64,000 nt of DNA from Bacteroidales bacterium UBA7569 (GTDB lineage Bacteria; Bacteroidota; Bacteroidia; Bacteroidales; Paludibacteraceae), in the NCBI GenBank assembly GCA_002477945.1, contig DLLF01000028.1, positions 7,745-71,744 on the forward strand. The letters are read 5' to 3'. Below, one piece after another: positions 27,737 to 37,078 of this stretch. Below the pieces are notes generated by a model that saw nothing but the letters and a program-made list of their open reading frames with translations, was not told the origin of the DNA and made no database searches. The position numbers were made by a program, and so were the translations under genes. The first letter of the stretch is position 1. Every line of letters begins with the position of its first letter.

Positions 27737-28999
27737 CTACTTCTCGATACCAAGGAGTTCTACCTCGAAGACAAGAGTTGCATAGGGCGGGATCTGCTGA
27801 CCGGCACCATTCTCTCCATAGGCAAGATTGTAGGGGATATAGAGTTTCCACTTGGAGCCGACAGGCATCAACTGAAGGGCTTCCGTCCAGCCGGGAATGA
27901 CCTGAGTAACACCAAAGACAATGGGTTCACCGCGTTTGATAGAACTATCGAAGACTGTTCCGTCTATGAGAGTTCCTTCATAGTGTACACGAACTTTGTC
28001 GTCCTTTGCAGGAACAGCACCTTTGCCATTAACCAAAATCTCATATTGCAATCCGGACTCGGTAGTCACGATTCCTTCACGAAGTGCATTTGCAGCAAGG
28101 AAGGCTTCCCCTTCTTTGCGGATTTTTCCGAAACGGATGTCATTAACCGTGTGGCGGAGATAGTCGTCAGCAGCGGGAAGAGTGAACAACGTGGTGTCGC
28201 TATAGAAACCGTTTACAAAGCCTTGCTTGATAAGATCGAAACGAGTGTCCACGCCCTCTATGCCAATAAGTTGTCCTTCATCTGCCTGACGGCGGATGGT
28301 CATACCTATATTTTTGCCCATCTGTGCCATCTCGGGATTGATTTGGCGGAGGGACAAGCCCTTGTTGACTGCATTAACAAGCATCTTGAACTCCTTGCCC
28401 GTAGAATCATTGACCAAGACGTTTTGGCGGATGCCGTCTCCATTGACATACCCGAAGGCGTAACTGATACTATCCACCAAGGAAGACAATTTGATTTGCT
28501 TTACTTTTGAGGGACATGACGACTTAACGACTTTCTGCTCTCCACGATACAGAGTGTCGGTGTAAGCAGCCATGAGTTTGCTTTGATAGTACTCACGGGC
28601 TCCATTCACCGTCATCATAAGCGTGTCACGGCGTATGCCATTGACGATACCTTGGAAGAATGCTTTCTCATTGATCGGGTAACGGGGATTTTCTGCGAGT
28701 CCCGTTTTCTCCATCTGTTTGACAGCCGTTGCCATTCCGAGACCCATCTGCTCTACTTGAGAAAGATTTTCGTTCTTCTCGTAACCTTCTGAAAGAGCAT
28801 CCATGAATTCGTCAATGACCGCTTTATTTGAGTCGTTTGCCAAATAATACATTTTTATTTGTGCGCCGTTGAGGAATCCAAGGGCATAGTTGAGACTATC
28901 CGTTTGGTCATTCAGTTCAACACTTTTTGCCTCGTAGGAATGACCACATGAGACCATTGCCATACAGAGAGCGACAAGGAAAATACCAATTTGTTTCAT
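27737..28999 (-). CDS. FKBP-type peptidyl-prolyl isomerase lipoprotein with duplicated N-terminal domain
   Basis: 420 residues. Lipoprotein signal MKQIGIFLVALCMAMVSC. Two copies of the FKBP_N-like helical region follow: one around DSLNYALGFLNGAQIKMYYL and one around DSISYAFGYVNGDGIRQNVL. The C-terminal FKBP domain (last about 100 residues) has the active-site pattern VRVHYEGTLIDGTVFDSS and QVIPGWTEALQLMPVGSKW. Expected role: folding of envelope proteins. The next gene upstream encodes a shorter FKBP with one N-terminal copy, so this gene probably arose by duplication. An ATG at 29005 is an alternative start. Confidence 0.88.
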   Translation of the reverse strand: MKQIGIFLVALCMAMVSCGHSYEAKSVELNDQTDSLNYALGFLNGAQIKMYYLANDSNKAVIDEFMDALSEGYEKNENLSQVEQMGLGMATAVKQMEKTGLAENPRYPINEKAFFQGIVNGIRRDTLMMTVNGAREYYQSKLMAAYTDTLYRGEQKVVKSSCPSKVKQIKLSSLVDSISYAFGYVNGDGIRQNVLVNDSTGKEFKMLVNAVNKGLSLRQINPEMAQMGKNIGMTIRRQADEGQLIGIEGVDTRFDLIKQGFVNGFYSDTTLFTLPAADDYLRHTVNDIRFGKIRKEGEAFLAANALREGIVTTESGLQYEILVNGKGAVPAKDDKVRVHYEGTLIDGTVFDSSIKRGEPIVFGVTQVIPGWTEALQLMPVGSKWKLYIPYNLAYGENGAGQQIPPYATLVFEVELLGIEK

Positions 29000-29019
29000 T
29001 TCCATATACTAATTAGAGT

Positions 29020-29604
29020 TTATTCAATACCAAGAAGTTCGACCGTAAAGACAAGCGTTGCGTAGGGCGGGATCTGCTGACCGGCTCCGCGTTCCCCATA
29101 GGCAAGGTTGTAGGGGATATAGAATTTATACTTCGAGCCGATACTCATGAGTTGGAGGCCTTCCGTCCAGCCCTTGATAACCTGATTAAGAGGGAATGAG
29201 ACAGGCTCACCACGACGGTAGGAACTGTCGAAAACAGTACCATCTATGAGCGTACCCTCATAGTGAACACGTACAGTGTCGGTTGCCTTCGGTTTTTGTC
29301 CGAGCGTGGCATCCAGCACTTCATATTGCAAACCGGACGGAGTGGTGCGCACGCCACCCCGTTTTGCATTTTCTTCCAGGAACTTCCGACCGCGTTCTTT
29401 TTCCGCACTACTCATTTCCTCTTCCAATTCGGAGAAGAATTTTTGCAGGATCTGCTGCGCTTCCTGCAATGATATTTTAGGCGTTTGGGCAGCAAGAACA
29501 TCTTCTATTCCCTGCGCGAAATCCTGATATTGAAGGTTTTTCACGCCGCTTCCCAAAAGACTTTGCCCCATGCTCAAGCCAAGGGCATAACTGATTTTAT
29601 CCAT
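29020..29604 (-). CDS. FKBP-type peptidyl-prolyl isomerase (FklB-like)
   Basis: 194 residues, no signal peptide, so probably cytoplasmic. N-terminal dimerisation domain starts MDKISYALGLSMGQSLLGSG, followed by a charged helix (EELEEEMSSAEKERGRK) and an FKBP domain VRVHYEGTLIDGTVFDSSYRRGEP ending AYGERGAGQQIPPYATLVF. Catalyses cis-trans isomerisation of Xaa-Pro bonds. The FKBP domain is nearly identical to that of the next gene, which starts 20 nt downstream in the same operon. Confidence 0.9.
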   Translation of the reverse strand: MDKISYALGLSMGQSLLGSGVKNLQYQDFAQGIEDVLAAQTPKISLQEAQQILQKFFSELEEEMSSAEKERGRKFLEENAKRGGVRTTPSGLQYEVLDATLGQKPKATDTVRVHYEGTLIDGTVFDSSYRRGEPVSFPLNQVIKGWTEGLQLMSIGSKYKFYIPYNLAYGERGAGQQIPPYATLVFTVELLGIE

Positions 29605-29648
29605 TATCGTTTTTATCTTGTTATTTATTCATTACCACAAAATCCGTG

Positions 29649-29679
29649 CAAAGTTACAAAGATTTTCCTTCTTTCACAA
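29649..29679 (-). promoter_or_regulatory. Promoter of the FKBP operon
   Basis: Minus strand TTG (29677-29679), 20-nt spacer, TAACTTTG (29649-29656), about 45 nt before the first FKBP gene. Confidence 0.7.
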
Positions 29680-29700
29680 ACAGGCAAGATATTGAAACCA

Positions 29701-31263
29701 TCACGGCAGGGGTTCGACACGCCAATAGTCCACATCCAGCCAGCCTCCATCGTTTTTACTTTCCGCCGCCCTTGTGCAGAAGAGTCCCATTTTCGCGCCA
29801 ATCCATTCGCGCCCCGTAGCCTGAACGGGAATAGCGATTGTCTTATACTTTTTTCCGTCGAGACTATACGAGAATATACACTGTCCGGAGGATTTGCACT
29901 GCATCCGCAAGTAAACCCACGTATCGGGCTGGACGCTTGTGAGCGCCATATTATAGGACTCCGCCTTGAAACTGAGCACTATTCCATCAGCAAGGTTCTT
30001 CATCACCATATAGGCAGGCCGTGTGCCATCAAGAATGAGTCCAGCCTGTTCCCCCTTGTGCTTGTCGCTCGGACAGAAACGTATCCGCGTAGTGACCATG
30101 AAACTGCGTGCAGGAAACTTCTGCAGCAAGAGATTGGGTACTTCCGACGACGGAGAATAGTAGGAAAAGAGACGGAGTTGCCCCGTCTTGGCATCACAGA
30201 AATACCATTTCGGGTTGACATTCGCCGCCCATTGCCATTGCAATCCCAAAGTAGCGGAATCGAACTCATCGGACTCGGGGACAGCACACGGCTCAACGGG
30301 AGCAGAGACAGCAGGTTTCTTATGCTTGAGTACAGGTGCGCCGTACTTCCCGATCACGGGCCAATCGCTTTCCCAATACATCGGCTGGAGGTGAACCACC
30401 CGTCCGTAGATTCCCGCATCCTGAAAATGAAGAAACCAGTCTTCGCCCGACTCGGTATCCACCCAACCTCCCTGGTGAGGGCCATTGACAGGGGTCTCGC
30501 CTTGCTCCAAGACCACTTTCGTTTCGTACGGGCCATATACACTCCTGCTCCGCAAAGCCAGTTGCCACCCTTGTTTCACTCCTCCCGCAGGCGCAAAGAC
30601 ATAGTAGTAGCCATTACGCTTATAGAATTTAGGTCCTTCTATCGTCGGATTATCGCGATGACCATCGTACACAATTCTGCTTTCACCGAGAACACCACTT
30701 CCGTCAGGCGTCAGTTGCATGACAGCCAATACGCTCTTCAAGCCTGCCCGACTGCCGGCATAGGCATGAACCAAATAGACATTCCCGTCTTCGTCCCACA
30801 AGGGACAAGGGTCGATCAGTCCTTTGCCCGCTTTCACCAAGACGGGGCGGTTCCACAAGCCGCGTACATCTTGCGTACGGAGCATATATATGCCCCTGTC
30901 GGGATCGCCATAGTAAATATAGAACCAGCCATCGTGGTAGCGGATGGATGGTGCCCAGACACAACCGCCATATTGCGGGGTTTCCACGCCCTCGGTTCCA
31001 GGCAGGACATCCGGAAGAGCAGCACCGACGATTTCCCAATGCACCAAATCTACAGAATGAAGTATCTGCAAGCCCGGCACACAATTGAAAGAAGAGGACG
31101 TCATATAGAAATCCTTCCCTACACGGCAGACATCAGGGTCGGAATAGTCGGCATAGAGAATCGGATTGCGATAGTTCCCGTCTCCCATATCGGCTTTCCA
31201 TACCTGCGCAAAAGAACTTACTGCCATCAGCAGCAAGACACCCAACAGTGAAACTTTTTTCAT
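29701..31263 (-). CDS. GH43 glycoside hydrolase (beta-xylosidase/arabinofuranosidase-like)
   Basis: 520 residues with a signal peptide (KKVSLLGVLLLMAVSSFAQ). The catalytic five-bladed propeller covers residues 25 to about 320: NPILYADYSDPDVCRVG holds the catalytic base Asp, DPCPLWDEDGNVYLVHAY the pKa-modulating Asp, and PTIEGPKFYKRNGYYYVFAP the acid Glu. Residues about 330-520 form a concanavalin-like GH43 C-terminal domain. Predicted to remove xylose or arabinose from plant hemicellulose; specificity cannot be read from sequence. It follows the MATE gene after 6 nt. Confidence 0.9.
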   Translation of the reverse strand: MKKVSLLGVLLLMAVSSFAQVWKADMGDGNYRNPILYADYSDPDVCRVGKDFYMTSSSFNCVPGLQILHSVDLVHWEIVGAALPDVLPGTEGVETPQYGGCVWAPSIRYHDGWFYIYYGDPDRGIYMLRTQDVRGLWNRPVLVKAGKGLIDPCPLWDEDGNVYLVHAYAGSRAGLKSVLAVMQLTPDGSGVLGESRIVYDGHRDNPTIEGPKFYKRNGYYYVFAPAGGVKQGWQLALRSRSVYGPYETKVVLEQGETPVNGPHQGGWVDTESGEDWFLHFQDAGIYGRVVHLQPMYWESDWPVIGKYGAPVLKHKKPAVSAPVEPCAVPESDEFDSATLGLQWQWAANVNPKWYFCDAKTGQLRLFSYYSPSSEVPNLLLQKFPARSFMVTTRIRFCPSDKHKGEQAGLILDGTRPAYMVMKNLADGIVLSFKAESYNMALTSVQPDTWVYLRMQCKSSGQCIFSYSLDGKKYKTIAIPVQATGREWIGAKMGLFCTRAAESKNDGGWLDVDYWRVEPLP

Positions 31264-31269
31264 AGTCCG

Positions 31270-32613
31270 TTATACGTTTTCAGTTGTTTCCAATGTTTCA
31301 ATCCGTTGTTCCATCGGTTTCCACTTGAGCGTCATATAAACCGTGCGAACAACCAAGTGTACAAAATAGGCAATATACAAAGCCTGTACCATAAAGACCT
31401 TTTCCAGAGCAAAATAGACTATTATGAAACTCAACGCCGCCCATATCATGCAATTGCGCACTTCCTTGCCCGCCGTAGCACCGATATAGATACCATCCCA
31501 AAGGAAAGCGGCACAACTCAAGAGCGGCATCAGCACCAGCCAAAAGAGATACCGGCGTGAACAACCGATTATACCTGAATCGTTGGTCATGAGACGTACC
31601 ATCCATTCGCCACCCGCAGCATAAGCAAACGTGCTGACGACACCTATCACCAAAGCCCAAAGGAAGAGAATCTTCACCAAAGAACGGAGAGCCGTCCGGT
31701 TCTTCTCTCCGAAGAAACGTCCCGCGAGCGCCTCTCCCGCATAAGCAAAGCCATCCAAGAAATAGGAATAGAGCATGAGGAGTTTCATCATAATGCTACT
31801 CACTGCCAATTCGGTATCACCATATTTGGCGGCAATCGTCGTAAAACCGACATAGACAACCATGAAACAGAGCGAACGCACGAACAGATTGCCATTCAGT
31901 GCAAAGAGTTTGCGCATTTCACTCCAGCGGATACAGTGTTTCCAATCCAAGGCACGAAGTGTGTCCCCATACTTACAGAGGAGGATGGCTGCCACCAAGA
32001 GTCCCGTATATTGCGCCACAACCGTGCCATGTGCGACACCCAACGCCCCAAGCGGTGTTTTGACCGCAAACAAATAACTGGCAATCACGTTAACCACATT
32101 CACCACCAAGTCGCACACCATGGGAGCGACGGTATTCTGCATACCGATAAACCACCCCTTGAGTGCCAGCAGGCTGAGAGTGGCAGGAGCCGCCCATATA
32201 CGGACAAAGAAATAACTGCGTGCAAACGAAGCCACTTCGGCGGAACAAGGGACGAAGAAAAGCACCACATTGACAAAGACCCACTGCAACGCCCATATCA
32301 AGAGGGAGGCAGAGAACGACATACCGAGGCTCTGTGCCAAAATGTCAGACATCGCTTTTTTATCCTTCCGTCCATAGGCTTGCGCCGTCATACCCCCTGT
32401 ACCGACACGCAGGAAACCAAAGTTCCAATAGAGCAAATCGAAGAGCATGGTACCGACAGCAATACCTCCTATAGCCGTAGCATCGGAGATATGCCCGACT
32501 ATAGCCGTATCAACCATACCCACCAAGGGAATGGTGATGCTTGCCAAAATGCTGGGAACGGCAAGACGCAGGACTTCTTTATTCAGACCCTTCAGCGGAT
32601 ATGTGACACTCAT
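31270..32613 (-). CDS. MATE-family exporter (DinF-like)
   Basis: 447 residues with 12 predicted membrane helices. The N-terminal VPSILASITIPLVGMVDTAIVGHI is typical of MATE transporters, and the internal repeat starts near residue 230. Exchanges cations for drugs or metabolites at the inner membrane. It overlaps the 3' end of the DUF4832-like gene by 35 nt and precedes GH43 by 6 nt, so an exporter is embedded in a carbohydrate-related operon. Confidence 0.87.
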   Translation of the reverse strand: MSVTYPLKGLNKEVLRLAVPSILASITIPLVGMVDTAIVGHISDATAIGGIAVGTMLFDLLYWNFGFLRVGTGGMTAQAYGRKDKKAMSDILAQSLGMSFSASLLIWALQWVFVNVVLFFVPCSAEVASFARSYFFVRIWAAPATLSLLALKGWFIGMQNTVAPMVCDLVVNVVNVIASYLFAVKTPLGALGVAHGTVVAQYTGLLVAAILLCKYGDTLRALDWKHCIRWSEMRKLFALNGNLFVRSLCFMVVYVGFTTIAAKYGDTELAVSSIMMKLLMLYSYFLDGFAYAGEALAGRFFGEKNRTALRSLVKILFLWALVIGVVSTFAYAAGGEWMVRLMTNDSGIIGCSRRYLFWLVLMPLLSCAAFLWDGIYIGATAGKEVRNCMIWAALSFIIVYFALEKVFMVQALYIAYFVHLVVRTVYMTLKWKPMEQRIETLETTENV

Positions 32614-33988
32614 ATTCTATATGTTGTTGTTGTCCGACAAGATCGGATTCTATACACAAACTGTCTTCTTCCGAGAGTTGTCTTTTAATGACAAATGTTT
32701 TGCGTTCACCGGGGAGCAGTCCCCGCAGGGTTTCTTCAGAACGACAATCCCCAATTGCGAAAAAAGCGTCACGATAGAGGGGCGCGATGCCGATGTTCTT
32801 GGCAAGCACTCTCGTTTCATCAGGTGACGTTATACAATCCAAGACCTTGAAACGATAGCCGCACAACATACCCGCCTGCCGGAACCGTTCGGGCGAGCCA
32901 TAGGCGGTTCCGGGAGCATCGTTGGCAATCATGAAACTGATATGATACTTTGCCGATGCCGCCTCCCAGGTCACCCCATACAGCCCTGCCGGATTAAGAA
33001 AAGTACGCTGGTCTTTGCTGTCATAATAACTTATCTCTCCACCGCAAGCAGCCCGCTGCCAACGATTGGCGGCTCCCAATGCCAACCAACATTCCTCGTT
33101 GTAGCCTTCACCCTGCACCTTGTCGTGTTCTTTGTGCATAAAGGAATCGTCGAACAGACCAAAAGACAAACCCATCAGAGCGGCATTTTGCGTTACGGGA
33201 GAGTAAGCCCCGTCCGCAGCATCGATACTGACAAGCCACGGAATATCCATGGTGATAGACAAGTGGTTCAAGAAGTCCGTCTGGTATTCTTTTGAGGGGA
33301 AATTGACTCCCAACCTCAGAGGTGTTCCATAGATATGATATTCCGACCAATGTCCGAACCCCACTTCCAGAAAAGCAAGACGGGGGTCGTTGCCATAGCG
33401 GGCGTTGAAGTCGGTGTAGAACTGCATAGAGAACCACTGCAACTCCTTGTTAGACCAATCGGCATACCAAGTTGCCCCATCGCCGTTCGGATTTTTGCTA
33501 TAGGTTTCGTGATAATCCGCCCTTTCCTTGATATAACCGGGTACGGCTGTTGTCCCCGCCTTTCCGTCCACATCGGTACTACCCGGATATTCGTAGCGGA
33601 AACGCACGACAGCCTGATGACCTCGAGAGGCGATGCCGGCAAGCATTGCATCGAAAGACGTCCAATCGTAGAGGATCCTCCCCCCCTCTTTCCCTTTTAC
33701 CACAGCAGACGGAAGGCAATAAGAGTATTCCAAAGATATGGACTTGCCGTACTGTGTATGCAAATCAGCGGCATCGTCACACCAAAGAACCAGTCCCGTC
33801 ATGGGTTGAACACTTGTAACGACTTGCGTCATAGGGAAACGATGCCATAACGAATCCTTTATAACAAGACGAGTGGTGTCATTGTCTTCTTTCCGTGGAT
33901 TATCTATGAGATTTTCGCCATTACACGACACGAGAGAACACAAGACTACAAGAGAAACAAACAATATCGACCCAAAACGACTACGCAT
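32579..33988 (-). CDS. DUF4832-like secreted lipoprotein
   Basis: 469 residues. Lipoprotein signal RSRFGSILFVSLVVLCSLVSC. The body resembles DUF4874/DUF4832 proteins: an apparent TIM-barrel (FDAMLAGIASRGHQAVVRFRYEYP, LAFLEVGFGHWSEYHIYG) then a beta domain (GYRFKVLDC). Such proteins look glycosidase-like, but I cannot identify catalytic residues with confidence. The frame is open to 34081; a promoter at 34007-34037 and the lipoprotein signal fix the start at 33988. First gene of the operon with MATE and GH43. Confidence 0.72.
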   Translation of the reverse strand: MRSRFGSILFVSLVVLCSLVSCNGENLIDNPRKEDNDTTRLVIKDSLWHRFPMTQVVTSVQPMTGLVLWCDDAADLHTQYGKSISLEYSYCLPSAVVKGKEGGRILYDWTSFDAMLAGIASRGHQAVVRFRYEYPGSTDVDGKAGTTAVPGYIKERADYHETYSKNPNGDGATWYADWSNKELQWFSMQFYTDFNARYGNDPRLAFLEVGFGHWSEYHIYGTPLRLGVNFPSKEYQTDFLNHLSITMDIPWLVSIDAADGAYSPVTQNAALMGLSFGLFDDSFMHKEHDKVQGEGYNEECWLALGAANRWQRAACGGEISYYDSKDQRTFLNPAGLYGVTWEAASAKYHISFMIANDAPGTAYGSPERFRQAGMLCGYRFKVLDCITSPDETRVLAKNIGIAPLYRDAFFAIGDCRSEETLRGLLPGERKTFVIKRQLSEEDSLCIESDLVGQQQHIEYECHISAEGSE

Positions 33989-34006
33989 ACGGCTCCTAAC
34001 AGGCAA

Positions 34007-34037
34007 CAAAGGTACAAAATTGTTTGCGGTTTTGCAA
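34007..34037 (-). promoter_or_regulatory. Promoter of the DUF4832-MATE-GH43 operon
   Basis: Minus strand TTG (34035-34037), 20-nt spacer, TACCTTTG (34007-34014), only about 20 nt before the ATG. Confidence 0.7.
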
Positions 34038-34039
34038 GG

Positions 34040-34294
34040 AAGTTTATGCGTTGGCAGGCTGAGAGGGTTATACGCAGACATTCCCAGAGAGGATATTTCA
34101 GGCTATAGAAAAACGGAACGGATCGGGCGGATTAGTCTAATTGGACGGATGGAACCGACAGGTCGGGCGACAGTATCGCCCGACAAGAAACAACACACCG
34201 TTTTACGATTGGACAACTTGGCTTTACTCACCTTATTTCCAGTTCTCGTAGAGGGGTCGTTGAGGTCGGCTTCAGGGGTCGATGAGGGGTCGTA
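34040..34294 (+). repeat. Extended dispersed element, copy C
   Basis: Starts AAGTTTATGCGTTG, continues with GAGGGTTAT, a 9-nt-period array (34110-34155), a 9-bp hairpin (34162-34184) and ends with the core variant GAGGTCGGCTTCAGGGGTCG (34250-34294). Copy E near 63677-63919 has the same first motif, an array and a core about 209 nt later. With the neighbouring bases it fills the 383-nt gap between the DUF4832-like and res genes; no gene is seen. Confidence 0.6.
34162..34184. repeat. GTCGGGCGA/TCGCCCGAC hairpin
   Basis: Perfect 9-bp inverted repeat with a CAGTA loop, downstream of res on the minus strand. No T-run follows in either direction, so it is a structural repeat or a weak transcript end, not a typical terminator. 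Confidence 0.55.
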
Positions 34295-34371
34295 TGGAAG
34301 AGGGAATCTACGGGAAAGCAAACAGCAGTTACAAGGAATCCGTATTGTTTTTACAACCCATGTTCCACTTT

Positions 34372-36996
34372 CTATAATTGACGGAGTGTCTCGATAAACT
34401 CGGTATAGGTGTATGCGCCGTCTTCTTTCCGGTTTTGATAGACGAGGAAATAGCGGTATTCGCCGCCCGCTTTGTTTGCCCACATATTGCCGAGCAGAAT
34501 CTTGTCGGCGGCATCGAGGTGGTCGCCTTTGGTCTCAAGCAATACCGTCTTTCCGCGACGGGTGCGGATGATAAAGTCGGGGTAGTGGTTGATAAATCCG
34601 TTGATGCAGAAGTCTTTGCGCTCGCGGTTGCGCGTCCACCATTCTACATTTTCCAAGTTCGCCACCTCATTGATGACCTGCTTCTCAAACCCGTTCACAT
34701 CCTCTTCGCGTGTGTGCAGCATCTTGGTGATACTGTCTTGCGGAGCGGAGAGTACAATCTCGTCGGGGATAGAGAACGCGGGGCGGACAAAGATTTGGTC
34801 GGTGTCTAATCCGCGGCGGAACTGCTGCTGTTTGTAGCGGTTTTCCAATGCCAATATATCCTGCTTCAGCACCTGTGTGTATTCGTTGATGTGCAGTAGA
34901 AACTGCTCAAAGTCCGCCTCTCGGAACTCAATAAACCGCTGTTCTATATAGGTTTGCACGTCTTTGGGCGTGAGGGGTATCATCTTGCCCATGAGTGCCG
35001 CCACCTCGCTGCTGCAGCGGGTGCGCTTGCTGTCTATATTGTCGGCATCGCGTATATAGTTCAGTATCAAGTCGTATGCCGAACCTTTGATTTTCTCATA
35101 GCGGGGTGTATGGTCGTCTGTTTGGTCGGATATATCCACTTTGTAGAGGCTGGTCTCCGCCCTTTCGAAGGAGAAAGGCGGTGTCTCCTGTGCGGACAGG
35201 CGGAAACCTTGCAGGAGGTCTTCGCCCTCCAACAGGTGGTCGTTGGCTTCGCCGAAGATATTACCCGGCGAACTCTCATCGCGAATGAAGAACTGCGGCA
35301 GCCGAATCGTTTTGGCACTCTCGGCATAGAGCGACTGTATCGTGGCGCGTTTGACGCTTTCTGCCAGTTCGACCGGCACTTGTTCGCCGGTCTGCTGTTG
35401 TATCTGTTGTTCCATATCCGTGGCTTGTTGGTGTGCGGTGGCGAGTATCTGTGCCACTTCTTTGTTGTCTTCTGTTGTGTTTTGCGGTTGATATGCTATG
35501 TCGGTTCGTCCGTCGAAACGGATAGCGGTGGTGTCGATGTCATCGGCTGTGGTCGTCTGCATGGGTGTCTCTTCGGGGAATAGCATTTGCAAGGTAGGGG
35601 CAGTGGTTGGTGCCGGTGCGGCGTTGTCCGCCATATCCATGGAGCGGTAGTCGCGGGCGGAGAAACCCGCATGGTTGAGCCCCGCCACTACGCTTTGCAA
35701 CGTGTCCTGGAACTTTGCCGAGGCGGTCAGCAGGTAGGACAGGTTCAGTACATCGGCATTGTTGCGCCGTGCATACGGCAGACGCAGCACACGCCCCACT
35801 ATCTGCTCCACGTCCACGCTCGACGACTTGTCCGCCAGCGATGCCAATATGTAGGCAAACGGGCAGTCCCAGCCCTCTTTGAGGGCGTTGATGGTGATGA
35901 TATAGCGCACGGGGCAGTCGGGCGACATGAGGTCGATGCCTGCCAGTTCGTTGATGTCGGCGGTCTTTATCTTGATTTGCTCTTCGGGGATATGGAGTGC
36001 CATCAGTTTCTCGCGTATCTTGTCGAAGGTCTCACGCTCCTCGTCTTTGTTCTTCGGTTGGGCTTGGAACAGCACTATCGGTCGTATGTAGCGTGTCGGG
36101 TCTTGGCGGGCGGTCTGCTCGAGGGAGCGTTGCAGGTGCAATGCCGAGTCGATGACTTGGTTTTTGTTGGTATGGTTATAGACGATGACGGGCAGTTTGA
36201 CCATGTTGTTGCGCTTGAGTTCCAGTGCGTCGGTGAAACAGATGATGTTGCTGTTCTGCTTGGGCGTGGCGGTGAGGTCAAGCACTATCGAGGGAGCCAT
36301 ATCGTTGAGCATATCCTCCGAGAGCGGGGTGTTGGCGTTGTGGCTCTCGTCCACTATCACCACGGGGTGCAGCGCCCGCAGGACGGACATCAGTTGTATC
36401 TCACCCGCAGCGTCCGCCACGGCACCGGGCAGACCGGCAAACGACTGCAGGTAACCGTTGTCCTGATAGACCTTGCGCCCGTCTTTGTTGGTAGCACGGA
36501 AGGAGTCGAACGTGGCGACCATGATGCACAGGTTCTCCCGTACGTTGGAGAGCGAAAACCCTTGTCCGAGCAACGCCTGCTGCTTGTCGAAGACGAGAAC
36601 ACGGCTGTTGAAATCGATGTCAATACGTTGCCGGTACGGGTGATGTGGATTGGTGAGGTGGCGCAGTGTCTGCTCCAAGATTGTGGTGGACGGCACGAGC
36701 CACACCACCATTTGGCAGGCGGTGTGTATGTGGTTGAAGAGCACCCGCAACGCCGCCGAGGCAAGCAGGGTCTTGCCGCCGCCTGTCGGCACTTTGCAGC
36801 AGATATGCGGGGCGTGGCGGACATTGTCCTTGTAGGGTTCGATGGCAGTGCCGCGGCAAGGCTCGTAGGCGGGACGGTTGGTGCGCCAGAAGGTGCGGAA
36901 CGCCTCTACATAGTTGTGGTGAGGGTCTTGCTCGATCAGGGTGAGGTAACGCTCTATCTCGTCTAAGTTGTGCTGTTGGTATGATTTCAGTTCCAT
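34372..36996 (-). CDS. res: Type III restriction endonuclease subunit Res
   Basis: 874-residue ATP-dependent helicase-nuclease that works with the Mod subunit. Motif I KVPTGGGKT at residues 69-76, motif II VDESHN at about 215-220, motif III DLTATPK near 238, motif VI QIVGRVLRLPYARR near 400. The C-terminus has the PD-(D/E)xK nuclease pattern PDFII ... LLETKG at about residues 820-845. All key residues are present, so it is probably active. The coding sequence is visibly GC-richer than most neighbours, a sign of transfer. It lies 82 nt after mod in the same operon. Confidence 0.92.
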   Translation of the reverse strand: MELKSYQQHNLDEIERYLTLIEQDPHHNYVEAFRTFWRTNRPAYEPCRGTAIEPYKDNVRHAPHICCKVPTGGGKTLLASAALRVLFNHIHTACQMVVWLVPSTTILEQTLRHLTNPHHPYRQRIDIDFNSRVLVFDKQQALLGQGFSLSNVRENLCIMVATFDSFRATNKDGRKVYQDNGYLQSFAGLPGAVADAAGEIQLMSVLRALHPVVIVDESHNANTPLSEDMLNDMAPSIVLDLTATPKQNSNIICFTDALELKRNNMVKLPVIVYNHTNKNQVIDSALHLQRSLEQTARQDPTRYIRPIVLFQAQPKNKDEERETFDKIREKLMALHIPEEQIKIKTADINELAGIDLMSPDCPVRYIITINALKEGWDCPFAYILASLADKSSSVDVEQIVGRVLRLPYARRNNADVLNLSYLLTASAKFQDTLQSVVAGLNHAGFSARDYRSMDMADNAAPAPTTAPTLQMLFPEETPMQTTTADDIDTTAIRFDGRTDIAYQPQNTTEDNKEVAQILATAHQQATDMEQQIQQQTGEQVPVELAESVKRATIQSLYAESAKTIRLPQFFIRDESSPGNIFGEANDHLLEGEDLLQGFRLSAQETPPFSFERAETSLYKVDISDQTDDHTPRYEKIKGSAYDLILNYIRDADNIDSKRTRCSSEVAALMGKMIPLTPKDVQTYIEQRFIEFREADFEQFLLHINEYTQVLKQDILALENRYKQQQFRRGLDTDQIFVRPAFSIPDEIVLSAPQDSITKMLHTREEDVNGFEKQVINEVANLENVEWWTRNRERKDFCINGFINHYPDFIIRTRRGKTVLLETKGDHLDAADKILLGNMWANKAGGEYRYFLVYQNRKEDGAYTYTEFIETLRQL

Positions 36997-37018
36997 TGTG
37001 TGTTCGATTGATTTTGGG

Positions 37019-37063
37019 TGATAAGGTCTTTAACGTCCCTAAAGTCCTTAAGGTCTCTAAGGA
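37019..37063. repeat. 9-nt tandem repeat between mod and res
   Basis: Five 9-mers on the plus strand: TGATAAGGT, CTTTAACGT, CCCTAAAGT, CCTTAAGGT, CTCTAAGGA (pattern nnnTAAnGT). It fills most of the 82-nt mod-res gap. Confidence 0.65.
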
Positions 37064-37078
37064 CACTTCATAATTCCC

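Noticed and set aside
29485..31251. 588-residue open frame opposite GH43 and the FKBP gene
   Set aside because: Shadow of two real genes; no signal peptide, domain or promoter.
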